Shown: one piece after another, positions 27,023-35,573 of the stretch
Numbering within the stretch: the stretch's first letter is position 1
Layout of the letters: every line of letters begins with the position of its first letter
NCBI RefSeq assembly: GCF_947500075.1
Contig: NZ_CANMQS010000002.1
Coordinates: 186,001-250,000, forward strand
DNA from: an uncultured Sulfitobacter sp.
GTDB lineage: Bacteria > Pseudomonadota > Alphaproteobacteria > Rhodobacterales > Rhodobacteraceae
Length of the DNA stretch: 64,000 nucleotides
Direction of reading: 5' to 3'
Program-made: the position numbers and the translations under genes
The notes under the pieces: generated by a model
Told to the model about the DNA's origin: nothing
What the model saw: the letters and a program-made list of their open reading frames with translations, nothing else
Databases searched by the model: none

Positions 27023-28564
27023 ATGGACCTGCTCGACGACCCCACGCCGGGGTCAAACACCCCCGAATTCACCGTCTCCGAAATCGCGGGGTCGGTGAAG
27101 AAACTGGTGGAATCCGAACTCGGCTGGGTCCGCATCAAGGGGGAGGTGGGCCGCGTGGTGCAGGCCCGCTCGGGGCATTTGTATTTCGACCTCAAGGACG
27201 ACCGCTCCGTTCTGTCGTGCATGACGTGGAAAGGTCAGATCCCGCAACTGGGCCTGATCCCCGAGGAAGGCACCGAAGTCGTGGCCGAAGGCAAAATGAC
27301 CGCCTCCGGCTTCCAGTCCAAATTTGCGCTTAACGCCCAGCGCCTCGCCATCGCCGGCGAAGGCGCGCTGATGGCCCTGCTGGAGAAACGCAAAAAAGCG
27401 CTGGCTGCCGAAGGGCTGTTTGATGAGGCGCTGAAAAAGCCGCTGCCCTATCTGCCTGAAATCATCGGCGTCGTGACCTCCCTGCAAGGGGTGGTGATCC
27501 GCGACATCATGCACCGCCTGCGCGACCGGTTCCCGCGCAAGGTGCTGGTCTGGCCCGTCGCGGTGCAGGGGCAGGCCTGCGCGCCCGAAGTGGCCCGCGC
27601 CATTGCTGGGTTCAACGCAATGACGCCGGGTGGCGCGATGCCACGCCCGGATCTGCTGATTGTCGCGCGGGGTGGTGGATCGGTCGAAGACCTCTGGGGC
27701 TTTAACGAGGAAATCGTGGCCCGCGCGGCTGCCGCTTCTGAGATTCCGCTAATCTCGGCCGTGGGGCACGAAACGGACACCACCCTGATCGACTTTGTCT
27801 CCGACAAACGCGCCCCCACGCCGACGGCGGCGGCGGAACTGGCAGTGCCCGTGCGGCACGAACTGGTCGCCTGGGTCGAAGGGCAGGCCGCACGGATGAG
27901 CCAGCTTGTGAGCCAGGGCATCACCACACGCGGCCAGCGCTTGCGCGACATGGCCCGCGCCCTGCCGCGTGCCGATGCCTTGCTGGACACCCCGCGCCAA
28001 CGCCTCGACCGCGCGTCAGAGCAATTGGGCCCCGCGCTCATCTCCGGCGTCCAGCGCCGCCGCGTCCGGCTGGCCGATGTCTCGGGCGGATTGCGCGCCG
28101 CCACCTTGCAGCGCCGTGTGGAAAACGACCGTCGCCGCCTGCACGAACTCTCCGCCCGGCTTGGCCCGGCGCTGGACCGCAGCGTCGCCACGCGGCGCGA
28201 CCGCTTTGAAACCCGCGCCCGCGCCTTCCGCCCCGAAGCCCTGGTGCAGGATCAACAGCGCAAGGCGCAGGATTTTGGCCGGCTGGTGACCCGCCTGTCT
28301 GACAATGGCACCCGCCGGATCAACACCTTGCGCGACCGGATCACCGCGCTGGACCGTCTGCGCGAAACGCTCAGCTACAAAGGCACATTGGCACGCGGCT
28401 ATGCGGTCGTGCGGGGTGATGGCGCTGTGGTCACCTCAACCAAGGCTGCCAAGGCCGCCCAAACGTTGGAAATTGAATTTGCCGACGCCCGGATGACACT
28501 GGGGGCAAAGCCTGCCGCAAAGAAAACCAAGACCAAACCAGAGGATCAGGGCACCCTCTTTTAG
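27023..28564 (+). CDS. xseA: Exodeoxyribonuclease VII large subunit
   Basis: A 513-residue nuclease subunit. The N-terminal OB fold reads [30 protein letters not shown]. The catalytic core contains [25 protein letters not shown] and [21 protein letters not shown], followed by [30 protein letters not shown], then a long charged coiled coil and a C-terminal GYAVVRG. It starts at ATG 27023 rather than the tracked upstream codon. xseB is not adjacent. Immediately after its stop lie the 34-base repeat and two hairpins. Confidence 0.95.
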   Translation: MDLLDDPTPGSNTPEFTVSEIAGSVKKLVESELGWVRIKGEVGRVVQARSGHLYFDLKDDRSVLSCMTWKGQIPQLGLIPEEGTEVVAEGKMTASGFQSKFALNAQRLAIAGEGALMALLEKRKKALAAEGLFDEALKKPLPYLPEIIGVVTSLQGVVIRDIMHRLRDRFPRKVLVWPVAVQGQACAPEVARAIAGFNAMTPGGAMPRPDLLIVARGGGSVEDLWGFNEEIVARAAAASEIPLISAVGHETDTTLIDFVSDKRAPTPTAAAELAVPVRHELVAWVEGQAARMSQLVSQGITTRGQRLRDMARALPRADALLDTPRQRLDRASEQLGPALISGVQRRRVRLADVSGGLRAATLQRRVENDRRRLHELSARLGPALDRSVATRRDRFETRARAFRPEALVQDQQRKAQDFGRLVTRLSDNGTRRINTLRDRITALDRLRETLSYKGTLARGYAVVRGDGAVVTSTKAAKAAQTLEIEFADARMTLGAKPAAKKTKTKPEDQGTLF

Positions 28565-28581
28565 TACAGGCACCCGGCCCA

Positions 28582-28615
28582 TCTTCCAAATGGTTCTAAA
28601 AACCCCGCCGGAGGC
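28582..28615 (+). repeat. 34-base intergenic repeat, copy 1
   Basis: TCTTCCAAATGGTTCTAAAA followed by ACCCCGCCGGAGGC, located 17 bases after the xseA stop. A second copy at 46754-46787 is identical at 33 of 34 positions. Both are plus-oriented and follow a plus-strand stop codon. Confidence 0.8.
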
Positions 28616-28619
28616 TTGT

Positions 28620-28640
28620 GGTTTTCCGCCCCGGAAAACC
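28620..28640. other. Hairpin after xseA
   Basis: GGTTTTCC pairs perfectly with GGAAAACC around GCCCC (8 bp). It lies just downstream of repeat copy 1 in the gap between the convergent xseA and small secreted protein gene. There is no clear T-run, so termination is possible but not shown. Confidence 0.5.
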
Positions 28641-28653
28641 TCAAATCATACCC

Positions 28654-28704
28654 AGAGCAGCCAACCCAAAACCTGAGGCCCTCAGGTTTTGGGTCGGCTG
28701 CTCT
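28654..28704. other. Long hairpin overlapping a stop codon (24-bp stem)
   Basis: AGAGCAGCCAACCCAAAACC plus TGAG pairs with CTCAGGTTTTGGGTCGGCTG plus CTCT over 24 positions with one A-C mismatch and a 3-base loop. The right arm covers the TAG stop of the minus-strand gene at 28703. It is unusually long for a terminator and lacks a T-run. Confidence 0.65.
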
Positions 28705-29104
28705 AAACGCCGATCCTCGGCCCCAGACAGATCATCTCTTCATCCGTGTCCTGCGCCTCATAAAGCTCTGTCGTCTCGGGATTGTTCTCAAACCGCGCAA
28801 TCAGACCGCGCGCGCCCAGTTCAAAACTCCAGCATTGCGGGTCGGGGTTGTCCTCATAGACAAAACAGATCAACCCATCCGCCTCATACCATTCCCCGTC
28901 CTTGCATTCCCCATCCAGAAACGACCACTGCACGCGGCGGTTGTCCAGATAGATCTCCGCCCCGTAGGCACTGCCACCCCGGCCATAAAACAGCGTCTTG
29001 CCGCGGGTGTAGGTGTCAAACTCCTCCGCGGACATGGTCGATTGCGCCGCAATCGGCGTGGACAAGGCAAGGCTCAGGCACAGAACAAGACATCTGATCA
29101 TCAT
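28703..29104 (-). CDS. Small secreted protein, paralogue of the protein at 25172-25561
   Basis: A 133-residue exported protein with a signal peptide (MMIRCLVLCLSLALSTPIAAQ). The mature region reads FYGRGGSAYGAEIYLDNRRVQWSFLDGECKDGEWYEADGLICFVYEDNPDPQCWSFE and ends in MICLGPRIGV, sharing with its paralogue the G-x-E-x-FL/YL--R-V-W pattern, DG-C, CF-YED-P-P-CW and a late cysteine. Two ATGs are adjacent at the start. Its stop codon lies inside a long hairpin. It is next to alkB on the same strand, but no functional connection is evident. Confidence 0.72.
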   Translation of the reverse strand: MMIRCLVLCLSLALSTPIAAQSTMSAEEFDTYTRGKTLFYGRGGSAYGAEIYLDNRRVQWSFLDGECKDGEWYEADGLICFVYEDNPDPQCWSFELGARGLIARFENNPETTELYEAQDTDEEMICLGPRIGV

Positions 29105-29153
29105 GGCATCAGCCTGCCACGACCACGGGGCAGAGACCAGATGCCAAAGCGCC

Positions 29154-30164
29154 TCACGCGGGGTTTTGCCAGTGCGCGACCCGGCGGTCCATCACCCGGC
29201 GCCACAGCGGCGGGACCAGCGCGACCACCGCCATCACGGGCAGGGAATGGGGCAGCATCGGCATCCGGTCCGCATCCAGTTCGAGCGCGGGAAAGGCCTT
29301 GCCGGGCCGCATATGGTGGTCGGAATGGCGTGGCGCGTTCAGCATCATCGCCGATGAATACCACTTCGGCGCATTCCAGCTGTGCTGTGGACCAACGGGT
29401 TCGGGCTTGCCGCTTGGCTGGATCTGCCGCCGCAGACCGTAATGCTGCACATAATCCGACAACAGCAGCTGCACCTGTGCGTAAGCCGCGATGCCAAGAT
29501 GGATGGCCAGACCCTTGCCACCAAGAAAGGCGAAGGAAAGGGAGAGAACCCCAATCCCGCCAAGCACATAGCCCACATATGGATGGCTGAGCGGGGGCCG
29601 CCTGCCGCCCCGCGACCGGTGTGCGTTTTCCGCCCGCAAGCCAGCCATAAACTCCCCACGCATGGCCCGCAGGCAATAGCGCCAGAACCCTTCACCTGCG
29701 CGGGCGGAATTGGGGTCCGCATCCGTCGCGGCATGGACGTGGTGCACCCGCAGATGTGCGGAAACGTGGTGCCCGTGCAGCATGGATGTATAGATCGCCG
29801 CCCCCAACCGCCGCAGCGGGCGGGCCTGCGCGTGGATAAGCTCATGCGCGTTGGAATTTGAAATCTGGCCGAAAAACAGCCCCAGCCCGGTAAAGATCAA
29901 CACCTTGTCCAGCAGGTCCAGATGTGGCCCCGCCGCCAGCGCCCAGATGCCCACCCCCAGCAGCGGGAAATGCGCCGCTGCCAGCGTCAGGCTGACCGCG
30001 CGCCCGTCGGCCTCCGACACCGGCACTTGCCGCGTCAGCTTGTCGGCAAAAAACACCACCACCGTGATCGACAGCACTGCCGCCAGCGGAAACACACCGC
30101 CCCACAGGCACGCCAGCGCCAGAAGCGCGGCAGGGGTCAGGCTGGCGATGGCGTACCACAGCAT
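29154..30164 (-). CDS. alkB: Alkane 1-monooxygenase (AlkB family)
   Basis: A 336-residue membrane di-iron hydroxylase that oxidises terminal carbons of alkanes or related chains. The histidine clusters expected of AlkB are present: NAHELIHA near residue 115, HGHHVSAHLRVHHVHAATDADP near 150, SDYVQHYGLRR near 250 and APRHSDHHMRPG near 285. Several hydrophobic helices surround them. The tracked ORF uses a TTG start 25 codons upstream; I prefer the ATG at 30164 (MLWYAIASL), preceded by GAGAG. No rubredoxin gene is nearby. Divergent from the NuoE-NuoF fusion gene. Confidence 0.85.
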   Translation of the reverse strand: MLWYAIASLTPAALLALACLWGGVFPLAAVLSITVVVFFADKLTRQVPVSEADGRAVSLTLAAAHFPLLGVGIWALAAGPHLDLLDKVLIFTGLGLFFGQISNSNAHELIHAQARPLRRLGAAIYTSMLHGHHVSAHLRVHHVHAATDADPNSARAGEGFWRYCLRAMRGEFMAGLRAENAHRSRGGRRPPLSHPYVGYVLGGIGVLSLSFAFLGGKGLAIHLGIAAYAQVQLLLSDYVQHYGLRRQIQPSGKPEPVGPQHSWNAPKWYSSAMMLNAPRHSDHHMRPGKAFPALELDADRMPMLPHSLPVMAVVALVPPLWRRVMDRRVAHWQNPA

Positions 30165-30333
30165 GGGCGGGCTCTCGTTACGGGTCAGAAGTTTCGTATC
30201 GGCGAAATTGGGCGAGACAAAGAACACATCATGGCGCAACCGCCGCGCAAAGGGTGGATAATCTGTCGTTTTTTATCCGCTGATATGGAATAGCTTTGGT
30301 AGGAATGGCCACGCAGAGCTAAAGGAGCGGCAC

Positions 30334-32046
30334 ATGGCGCTGGATGATCGGAAAAAAGCGGGTGGGGACGCACCCGGCAAAGGCGTGTGGAAATCCGGCA
30401 AAGGCAAGGGTCGCCACCATACCAAGGGCCGCCAGTTGGAAGATCAGGCATGGTCCGACGTGCAGGAGCTGCTGGGCGACCAGCCGCGCCGCGCCGATCT
30501 GTTGATCGAATTCCTGCACCTCATTCAGGACCGCTACGGCTGCCTGTCCGCCGCCCACCTGCGCGCGCTGGCCGAAGAGATGCGCATGTCCATGGCCGAG
30601 GTCTATGAAGTTGCGACCTTCTATGCCCATTTCGACGTGGTCAAAGAAGGCGAAACCCCACCCCCCGCGCTGACCATCCGCGTCTGCGATAGCCTGTCGT
30701 GTGAGCTGGCCGGCGCCCAGCAGTTGAAGAAAGCGCTGGAAGACGGCTTTGATGCCGCCGAAGTCCGCGTGCTGCGCGCACCCTGCATGGGACGTTGCGA
30801 CACGGCCCCGGTGCTGGAACTGGGCCACAAGCACATCGACCACGCCGATGTGGACAAGGTCAAAGCCGCCATCGCCGCCAAGGACACCCACGCGGTGATC
30901 CCCGACTATCAGACCTATGACGCCTATGCCGCCGAAGGCGGCTATGCCGCGCTCAAGGACCTGCGGGAAAACGGCAATTGGGAAGACGTGCAGGAAAAAG
31001 TCCTGTCCTCTGGCCTGCGCGGATTGGGCGGCGCCGGGTTCCCGTCGGGCAAGAAATGGGGCTTTGTCCGCGCCAACGCAGGCCCCCGTTACCTCGCTGT
31101 AAACGGGGACGAAGGCGAGCCGGGCACTTTTAAAGACCGCTACTACCTTGAGCGTGTCCCGCATCTCTTCCTTGAGGGGATGCTGATCGCCGCATGGGCG
31201 GTGGAGGCGGAGACCTGCTTTATCTACATGCGCGACGAATACCCCGCCGTGCTGCACATTCTGGCAAAGGAAATCGCCGCACTTGAAGCGGCGGGCGTCG
31301 TCGAGAAGGGCTACATCGACCTGCGCCGCGGGGCAGGGGCCTACATCTGCGGTGAGGAATCCGCGATGATCGAAAGCATCGAAGGCAAACGCGGCATGCC
31401 GCGCCACCGCCCGCCTTTTGTGGCGCAGGTGGGTGTCTTTGGCCAGCCCACGCTGGTCCATAATATCGAGACATTGCATTGGGTTGCCCGCATCTGCCGG
31501 GAAGGGCCGGAAGTGCTTTCGGGCACCGAAAAGAACGGCCGCAAGGGGTTGCGCAGCTATTCCGTCTCGGGCCGTGTGGCCAATCCGGGCGTGCATCTGT
31601 TGCCTGCGGGGTCCACGATTACGGACATCATCGAAGCCTGCGGCGGCATGGCCGACGGCCATGTGTTCAAAGCCTACCAACCCGGCGGCCCCTCTTCAGG
31701 TCTGCTGCCTGCGACGATGCACGACATCCCGCTGGATTTTGACACACTGCAACCGCACGGCAGCTTCATCGGGTCTGCGGCGGTCGTCGTCCTCTCTGAG
31801 ACCGACAGCGCCCGCGCTGCTGCGCTCAACATGCTGCGGTTCTTCGAGGATGAAAGCTGTGGCCAGTGCACACCCTGCCGCGTTGGGTGTGAGAAGGCCG
31901 TGAAGCTGATGCAGGCCGATACATGGGACCAGCCGCTGCTGGAGGAACTCTCCACTGCGATGGTCGATGCCTCCATCTGCGGGCTGGGACAGGCGGCACC
32001 AAACCCCATTCGCATGGTGATGAAGCATTTCGCGGATGAAATCTGA
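30334..32046 (+). CDS. NuoE-NuoF fusion protein, NAD-dependent formate dehydrogenase beta subunit type
   Basis: A 570-residue iron-sulfur flavoprotein. Residues about 40-190 are a NuoE-like thioredoxin-fold domain with [2Fe-2S] cysteines in CDSLSC and PCMGRC. Residues about 210-570 are NuoF-like: FMN/NADH site GLRGLGGAGFPSGKKWGF, GDEGEPGTFKDRYYLE, and GAGAYICGEESAMIESIEG, with the [4Fe-4S] motif ESCGQCTPCRVGC and a later cysteine in SICGLG. This fused form is the beta subunit of tungsten/molybdenum NAD-formate dehydrogenases such as Methylobacterium FDH1. No alpha subunit or fdsC/D gene lies beside it; ftsY follows. The start has AAAGGAG. Alternative: a diaphorase for another hydrogenase-like complex. 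Confidence 0.82.
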   Translation: MALDDRKKAGGDAPGKGVWKSGKGKGRHHTKGRQLEDQAWSDVQELLGDQPRRADLLIEFLHLIQDRYGCLSAAHLRALAEEMRMSMAEVYEVATFYAHFDVVKEGETPPPALTIRVCDSLSCELAGAQQLKKALEDGFDAAEVRVLRAPCMGRCDTAPVLELGHKHIDHADVDKVKAAIAAKDTHAVIPDYQTYDAYAAEGGYAALKDLRENGNWEDVQEKVLSSGLRGLGGAGFPSGKKWGFVRANAGPRYLAVNGDEGEPGTFKDRYYLERVPHLFLEGMLIAAWAVEAETCFIYMRDEYPAVLHILAKEIAALEAAGVVEKGYIDLRRGAGAYICGEESAMIESIEGKRGMPRHRPPFVAQVGVFGQPTLVHNIETLHWVARICREGPEVLSGTEKNGRKGLRSYSVSGRVANPGVHLLPAGSTITDIIEACGGMADGHVFKAYQPGGPSSGLLPATMHDIPLDFDTLQPHGSFIGSAAVVVLSETDSARAAALNMLRFFEDESCGQCTPCRVGCEKAVKLMQADTWDQPLLEELSTAMVDASICGLGQAAPNPIRMVMKHFADEI

Positions 32047-32128
32047 AGGGCCGCGCGCCCTTCCATCTGACCGCGCCAGCTTATACATCGGGTCAAAGAC
32101 CTGAGTTCACTGGCGCGGAGACCCCCCT

Positions 32129-33886
32129 TTGGCATTTTTCAAGAAGCTCAAAGAGCGGCTGTTCAAATCCTCATCCAAGATTGATGAGGGGTTGGAGGCG
32201 ATCGTCAGCGATGGTGGTGAGGAAGAAACGCTTGTCGTAGAGACGGGCGCGGCGGAAGCCGAGGCGGAGCGTCAGGCGGCAGCGGCGCGCGAAGCGGAAG
32301 CGGCGCGTCTGGCGGCAGAGGAAGAAGCCCGCCAGGAAGCGGCGCGGGAAGCGCAGGCGCAAGCCGAGCGGCTGGCGGCAGAAGAGGCCGCCCGTGTTGC
32401 CGCCGAGGAGGAAGCCGCCGCCGAAGCCGCGCGTCTGGCTGCCCAACAGGAAGCGGCCCGCATCGCAGAGGAACAAGCCGCCGCCGCAGAGGCTGCAAGA
32501 CGCCGCGCCGCTGAGGAAGCCGCCGCCGAGGAAGCACGCCTTGCCGCCGAACGCGCCGCGGCCGCAGATGAAGCCGCCCGTCAGGAAGCCGAAGCCGCCG
32601 CCGCCCGCGCTGCTGAAGAGGCCCGCCTTGCCGCCGAAGCAGAAGCCGCCGCACAAGCCGAAGCGGCACGCCTTGCCGCCGCCCATGAAGCGGCGCGTGT
32701 GGCTGCCGCGCAAAAGGCGCAGGAAGACGCCGACCGGCGCGCCGCTGAAGAAGCCGCGCGCGCCCAAGCGGCAGAGCAGGCCCGGCTGGACGCAGAGCAG
32801 AAAGCCGCGCAAGAAGCGCGCGCCCAGGCAGAGCGTGATGCAGCCGAAGCCGCCCGCGTCGCCGAAGAAACCGAAGCTCAGCGTCTGGCCGCAGAAGCCG
32901 TGCCCGAGCCCGCAGCCCCGGCCCCCTTGCACACAACATTGACCCCCGTTGCCCCCTCCCTCATCGAGGACGAAGAAGAGACCTCCGAACCCGCCAAGAA
33001 ACCCGGCTTGCTGGGCCGTCTCATGGGCCGCAGCGCCCCCAAGACCGTCGTGCGCCGGACGCTGGACGACGACATGCTCGAACAGCTCGAAGAATTGCTG
33101 ATCACCGCTGACATGGGCGTGGACACCGCCCTGCGCGTGACCGCCAACATGGCCGAAGGGCGGCTCGGCAAGAAATTGAGCGTCGCTGAAATCAAAACCC
33201 TGATGGCCGACGAAGTCGCCCGCATCATGGAGCCTGTGGCCCGGCCCCTGCCGCTTTTCCCCAAGACACCGCAGGTGGTGCTGGTGGTCGGCGTGAACGG
33301 GTCGGGCAAGACCACCACGATTGGCAAACTCGCCAGCCAGTTCCGTGCCGCAGGTAAGAAGGTGGTGATTGCCGCAGGCGACACCTTCCGCGCGGCGGCG
33401 GTGGAACAGCTTCAGGTCTGGGGGGACCGCGCAGGCGTGCCCGTGCTGACCGCCGCACAGGGCAGTGACCCTGCCAGCCTTGCCTTTGACGCGATGGCAC
33501 AGGCGCAGGCCGATGGGGCGGACCTTCTGCTGATCGACACCGCCGGCCGCTTGCAGAACCGCGGCGACCTGATGGAGGAACTGGCCAAGATCGTCCGTGT
33601 CATCCGCAAGAAAGACGAAACCGCGCCCCACAACACGCTGCTGGTGCTGGATGCGACAACGGGCCAGAACGCGCTCAGTCAGGTGAAAACGTTTCAGGAA
33701 ATCTCGGACGTATCCGGGCTGGTGATGACCAAACTTGACGGCACCGCCAAGGGCGGCGTGCTGGTGGCGCTGGCCGATAAATTCGGCCTGCCGATCCATG
33801 CCATCGGCGTGGGCGAACAGATCGATGATCTGTCACCCTTTGATCCAGAGGAATTTGCCGACGCGCTGGTGGGCAATGAACGGTAG
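32129..33886 (+). CDS. ftsY: Signal recognition particle receptor FtsY
   Basis: A 585-residue SRP-receptor GTPase that docks ribosome-SRP complexes at the inner membrane. The short amphipathic N-terminus MAFFKKLKERLFKSSSKI is followed by an Ala/Glu/Arg-rich coiled-coil arm (residues about 30-270). The NG domain starts near 300, with P-loop VVGVNGSGKTTTIGKLA near 392, DTFRAAAVEQL near 420, DTAGRLQNRGDLMEEL near 470, TKLDGTAKGG near 535. Its start is TTG. The charged arm is much longer than the core protein needs. It is followed by an inverted repeat and an EamA transporter. Confidence 0.95.
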   Translation: MAFFKKLKERLFKSSSKIDEGLEAIVSDGGEEETLVVETGAAEAEAERQAAAAREAEAARLAAEEEARQEAAREAQAQAERLAAEEAARVAAEEEAAAEAARLAAQQEAARIAEEQAAAAEAARRRAAEEAAAEEARLAAERAAAADEAARQEAEAAAARAAEEARLAAEAEAAAQAEAARLAAAHEAARVAAAQKAQEDADRRAAEEAARAQAAEQARLDAEQKAAQEARAQAERDAAEAARVAEETEAQRLAAEAVPEPAAPAPLHTTLTPVAPSLIEDEEETSEPAKKPGLLGRLMGRSAPKTVVRRTLDDDMLEQLEELLITADMGVDTALRVTANMAEGRLGKKLSVAEIKTLMADEVARIMEPVARPLPLFPKTPQVVLVVGVNGSGKTTTIGKLASQFRAAGKKVVIAAGDTFRAAAVEQLQVWGDRAGVPVLTAAQGSDPASLAFDAMAQAQADGADLLLIDTAGRLQNRGDLMEELAKIVRVIRKKDETAPHNTLLVLDATTGQNALSQVKTFQEISDVSGLVMTKLDGTAKGGVLVALADKFGLPIHAIGVGEQIDDLSPFDPEEFADALVGNER

Positions 33887-33947
33887 ACCTCCCGCGCGGG
33901 GGCGTCCTTCCGACTTCAGCTTTCTGCCCGGCGCGACGGCTGCGCAT

Positions 33948-34001
33948 GAGTTTATTGGCCAAATGAAGCCCGGACCTGCGCTTCATTTGGCCTTTAAACT
34001 C
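33948..34001. repeat. Inverted pair of the 21-base GAGTTTAWWGGCCAAATGAAG motif
   Basis: GAGTTTATTGGCCAAATGAAG and its near-exact reverse complement CTTCATTTGGCCTTTAAACTC flank a 12-base loop. The arms pair at 19 of 21 positions. It lies between ftsY and the EamA transporter gene. A third copy of the motif occurs at 58364-58384 between ilvC and the Lrp genes. Confidence 0.75.
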
Positions 34002-34048
34002 AATTCCAACAACAAGGCCTGGGGACGGCGGTTGTGTGAAGGTACGTC

Positions 34049-34951
34049 TTGACCGATTGGCTGCTCTCCATCGAAGGCACCGAGACCGGGCATCAGGTTG
34101 CCCTTGGCCTCGCCATCATGGCGGCGTTTCTGCACGCGGTCTTTGGCGCGCTGCAAAAGGGGCGGCATGATCCGTGGCTGACGCGGGGCGCGATTGATTT
34201 CGCCTATTGCATCATGGCTGCCCCCTTTGCGCTTTTTGTCGTGCCCTGGCCGGAGCCACATATGTGGGTCATCTTCCTTGGCGCCTTTTCCATCCACATC
34301 ATCTACAAATGCCTGCAAGCCTGGGCCTATACCAAGGGGGCCTATACGGTCGTCTACCCGGTGGTGCGCGGCACCGGGCCGCTCTTTGCGGTGATCGGGG
34401 CCTATCTGATCTTTGAGGAACGCTTCACAGGTGTGCAATGGCTGGGGGTGGCCGTGCTGCTGGCGGGTATCTTCGGGCTGGCGATCTACAACATGGTGTT
34501 TCTGGTGTCCGAACGCGACACCCTGCACGCCGCCCTTGGCATTGCCGTGCTGACCGGGCTCTTTGTCGCACTCTACACCACCTATGACGCCTACGGCATC
34601 CGCGCCACGCAGAACCCGTTCACGTTCCTTGCGTGGTTTTTCATGATTGACGGGCTGGTGATGCCTTTCATCGCGGCGGCGCGCTGGCGGCGGATGGTGG
34701 ACGCCCCCGCTCTTGGCCCGCTTCTGGCGCGTGGGTTTGTGGGCGGCATCACCGCTTTCCTCAGCTTTGGCGCGATCATGATGGCAACGCGGCTCGACAA
34801 GGTGGGCGAGGCGGCGGTGCTGCGCGAAACCTCAACCGTGTTTGCCGCGCTGATCGGCTGGATTTTTCTCAAAGAAACCGTTGGGCCGCGACGTCTTGGC
34901 CTGATGGCATTGATCGCAGCAGGCGCTGTGATAGTTGAGATGGGCGGATAA
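34049..34951 (+). CDS. EamA/DMT-family transporter
   Basis: A 300-residue membrane protein with about ten transmembrane helices in two EamA repeats (for example GPLFAVIGAYLIFEERFTGVQWLGVAVLLAGI near residue 110 and STVFAALIGWIFLKETVGPRRLGLMALIAAGAVIV near 260). Such transporters usually export metabolites or amino acids. The start is a TTG. It sits between ftsY and yciB, an order common in this bacterial family. Upstream lies the inverted 21-base motif that also occurs beside the Lrp genes, raising the possibility of Lrp-type control. Confidence 0.85.
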   Translation: MTDWLLSIEGTETGHQVALGLAIMAAFLHAVFGALQKGRHDPWLTRGAIDFAYCIMAAPFALFVVPWPEPHMWVIFLGAFSIHIIYKCLQAWAYTKGAYTVVYPVVRGTGPLFAVIGAYLIFEERFTGVQWLGVAVLLAGIFGLAIYNMVFLVSERDTLHAALGIAVLTGLFVALYTTYDAYGIRATQNPFTFLAWFFMIDGLVMPFIAAARWRRMVDAPALGPLLARGFVGGITAFLSFGAIMMATRLDKVGEAAVLRETSTVFAALIGWIFLKETVGPRRLGLMALIAAGAVIVEMGG

Positions 34952-34965
34952 AGGAGAGACCCTGC

Positions 34966-35571
34966 ATGGCTGAGCCCAAAACCATCAACCCCATCCTCAA
35001 GCATGTGCTTGAACTGGGTCCGCCCTTGCTGTTTTTCGTGATCTACCAGCGCATCCGCGATGACGTGTTTACCTGGGGCGGGACAGACTACAGCGGGTTT
35101 ATCGTGGCAACCCTTATTTTCGTGCCAATCTTGTTGATCGCGATGGGTATTCTCTGGGCCATGACCGGACAACTCAGCCGGTTGCAGGTATTCACAGCCT
35201 GCATTGTTATCTTCTTTGGTGCCCTGACGTGGTGGTTCAATGACGAGAAGTTTTTCAAGATGAAAACAACCATAGCTTATGGCATTTTTGCGATCATCCT
35301 CGGCATCGGGCTTGCGCGGGGGCGCAGCTATCTTGCCTATGTCATGTCCGAGGTGATCCCGATGACTGATCAAGGCTGGATGGTGCTGACCCGGAGGCTG
35401 ACGATGTTCTTTGTGGCGATGGGGGTGGCCAACGAAGTGATCTGGCGCACCATGTCCACCGATGCCTGGGTCAAGATCGAAACCTTTGGCTTTCCGATCG
35501 TGACGTTTCTATTCCTTTGGACGCAGATCGTGGCGCTTGAGAAATATACAGTCTCTGAAGACGAAAGCTGA
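34966..35571 (+). CDS. yciB: Inner-membrane septation protein YciB/IspZ
   Basis: A 201-residue protein with about five to six membrane helices. The start NPILKHVLELGPPLLFFVIYQR and the segments SRLQVFTACIVIFFGALTWWFNDEKFFKMKTT and VANEVIWRTMSTDAWVKIETFG are characteristic of YciB/IspZ, a family implicated in septation and envelope integrity. It follows the EamA gene by 14 bases with a GGAGAG ribosome binding site, so both probably share one transcript. Confidence 0.9.
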   Translation: MAEPKTINPILKHVLELGPPLLFFVIYQRIRDDVFTWGGTDYSGFIVATLIFVPILLIAMGILWAMTGQLSRLQVFTACIVIFFGALTWWFNDEKFFKMKTTIAYGIFAIILGIGLARGRSYLAYVMSEVIPMTDQGWMVLTRRLTMFFVAMGVANEVIWRTMSTDAWVKIETFGFPIVTFLFLWTQIVALEKYTVSEDES

Positions 35572-35573
35572 CG

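Noticed and set aside
30319-31680. 453-residue minus-strand ORF
   Set aside because: It is a shadow of the NuoE-NuoF fusion, whose cofactor motifs are intact.
32171-33799. 542-residue minus-strand ORF opposite ftsY
   Set aside because: It is low-complexity Gly/Phe-rich sequence produced by the Ala/Glu repeats of ftsY.
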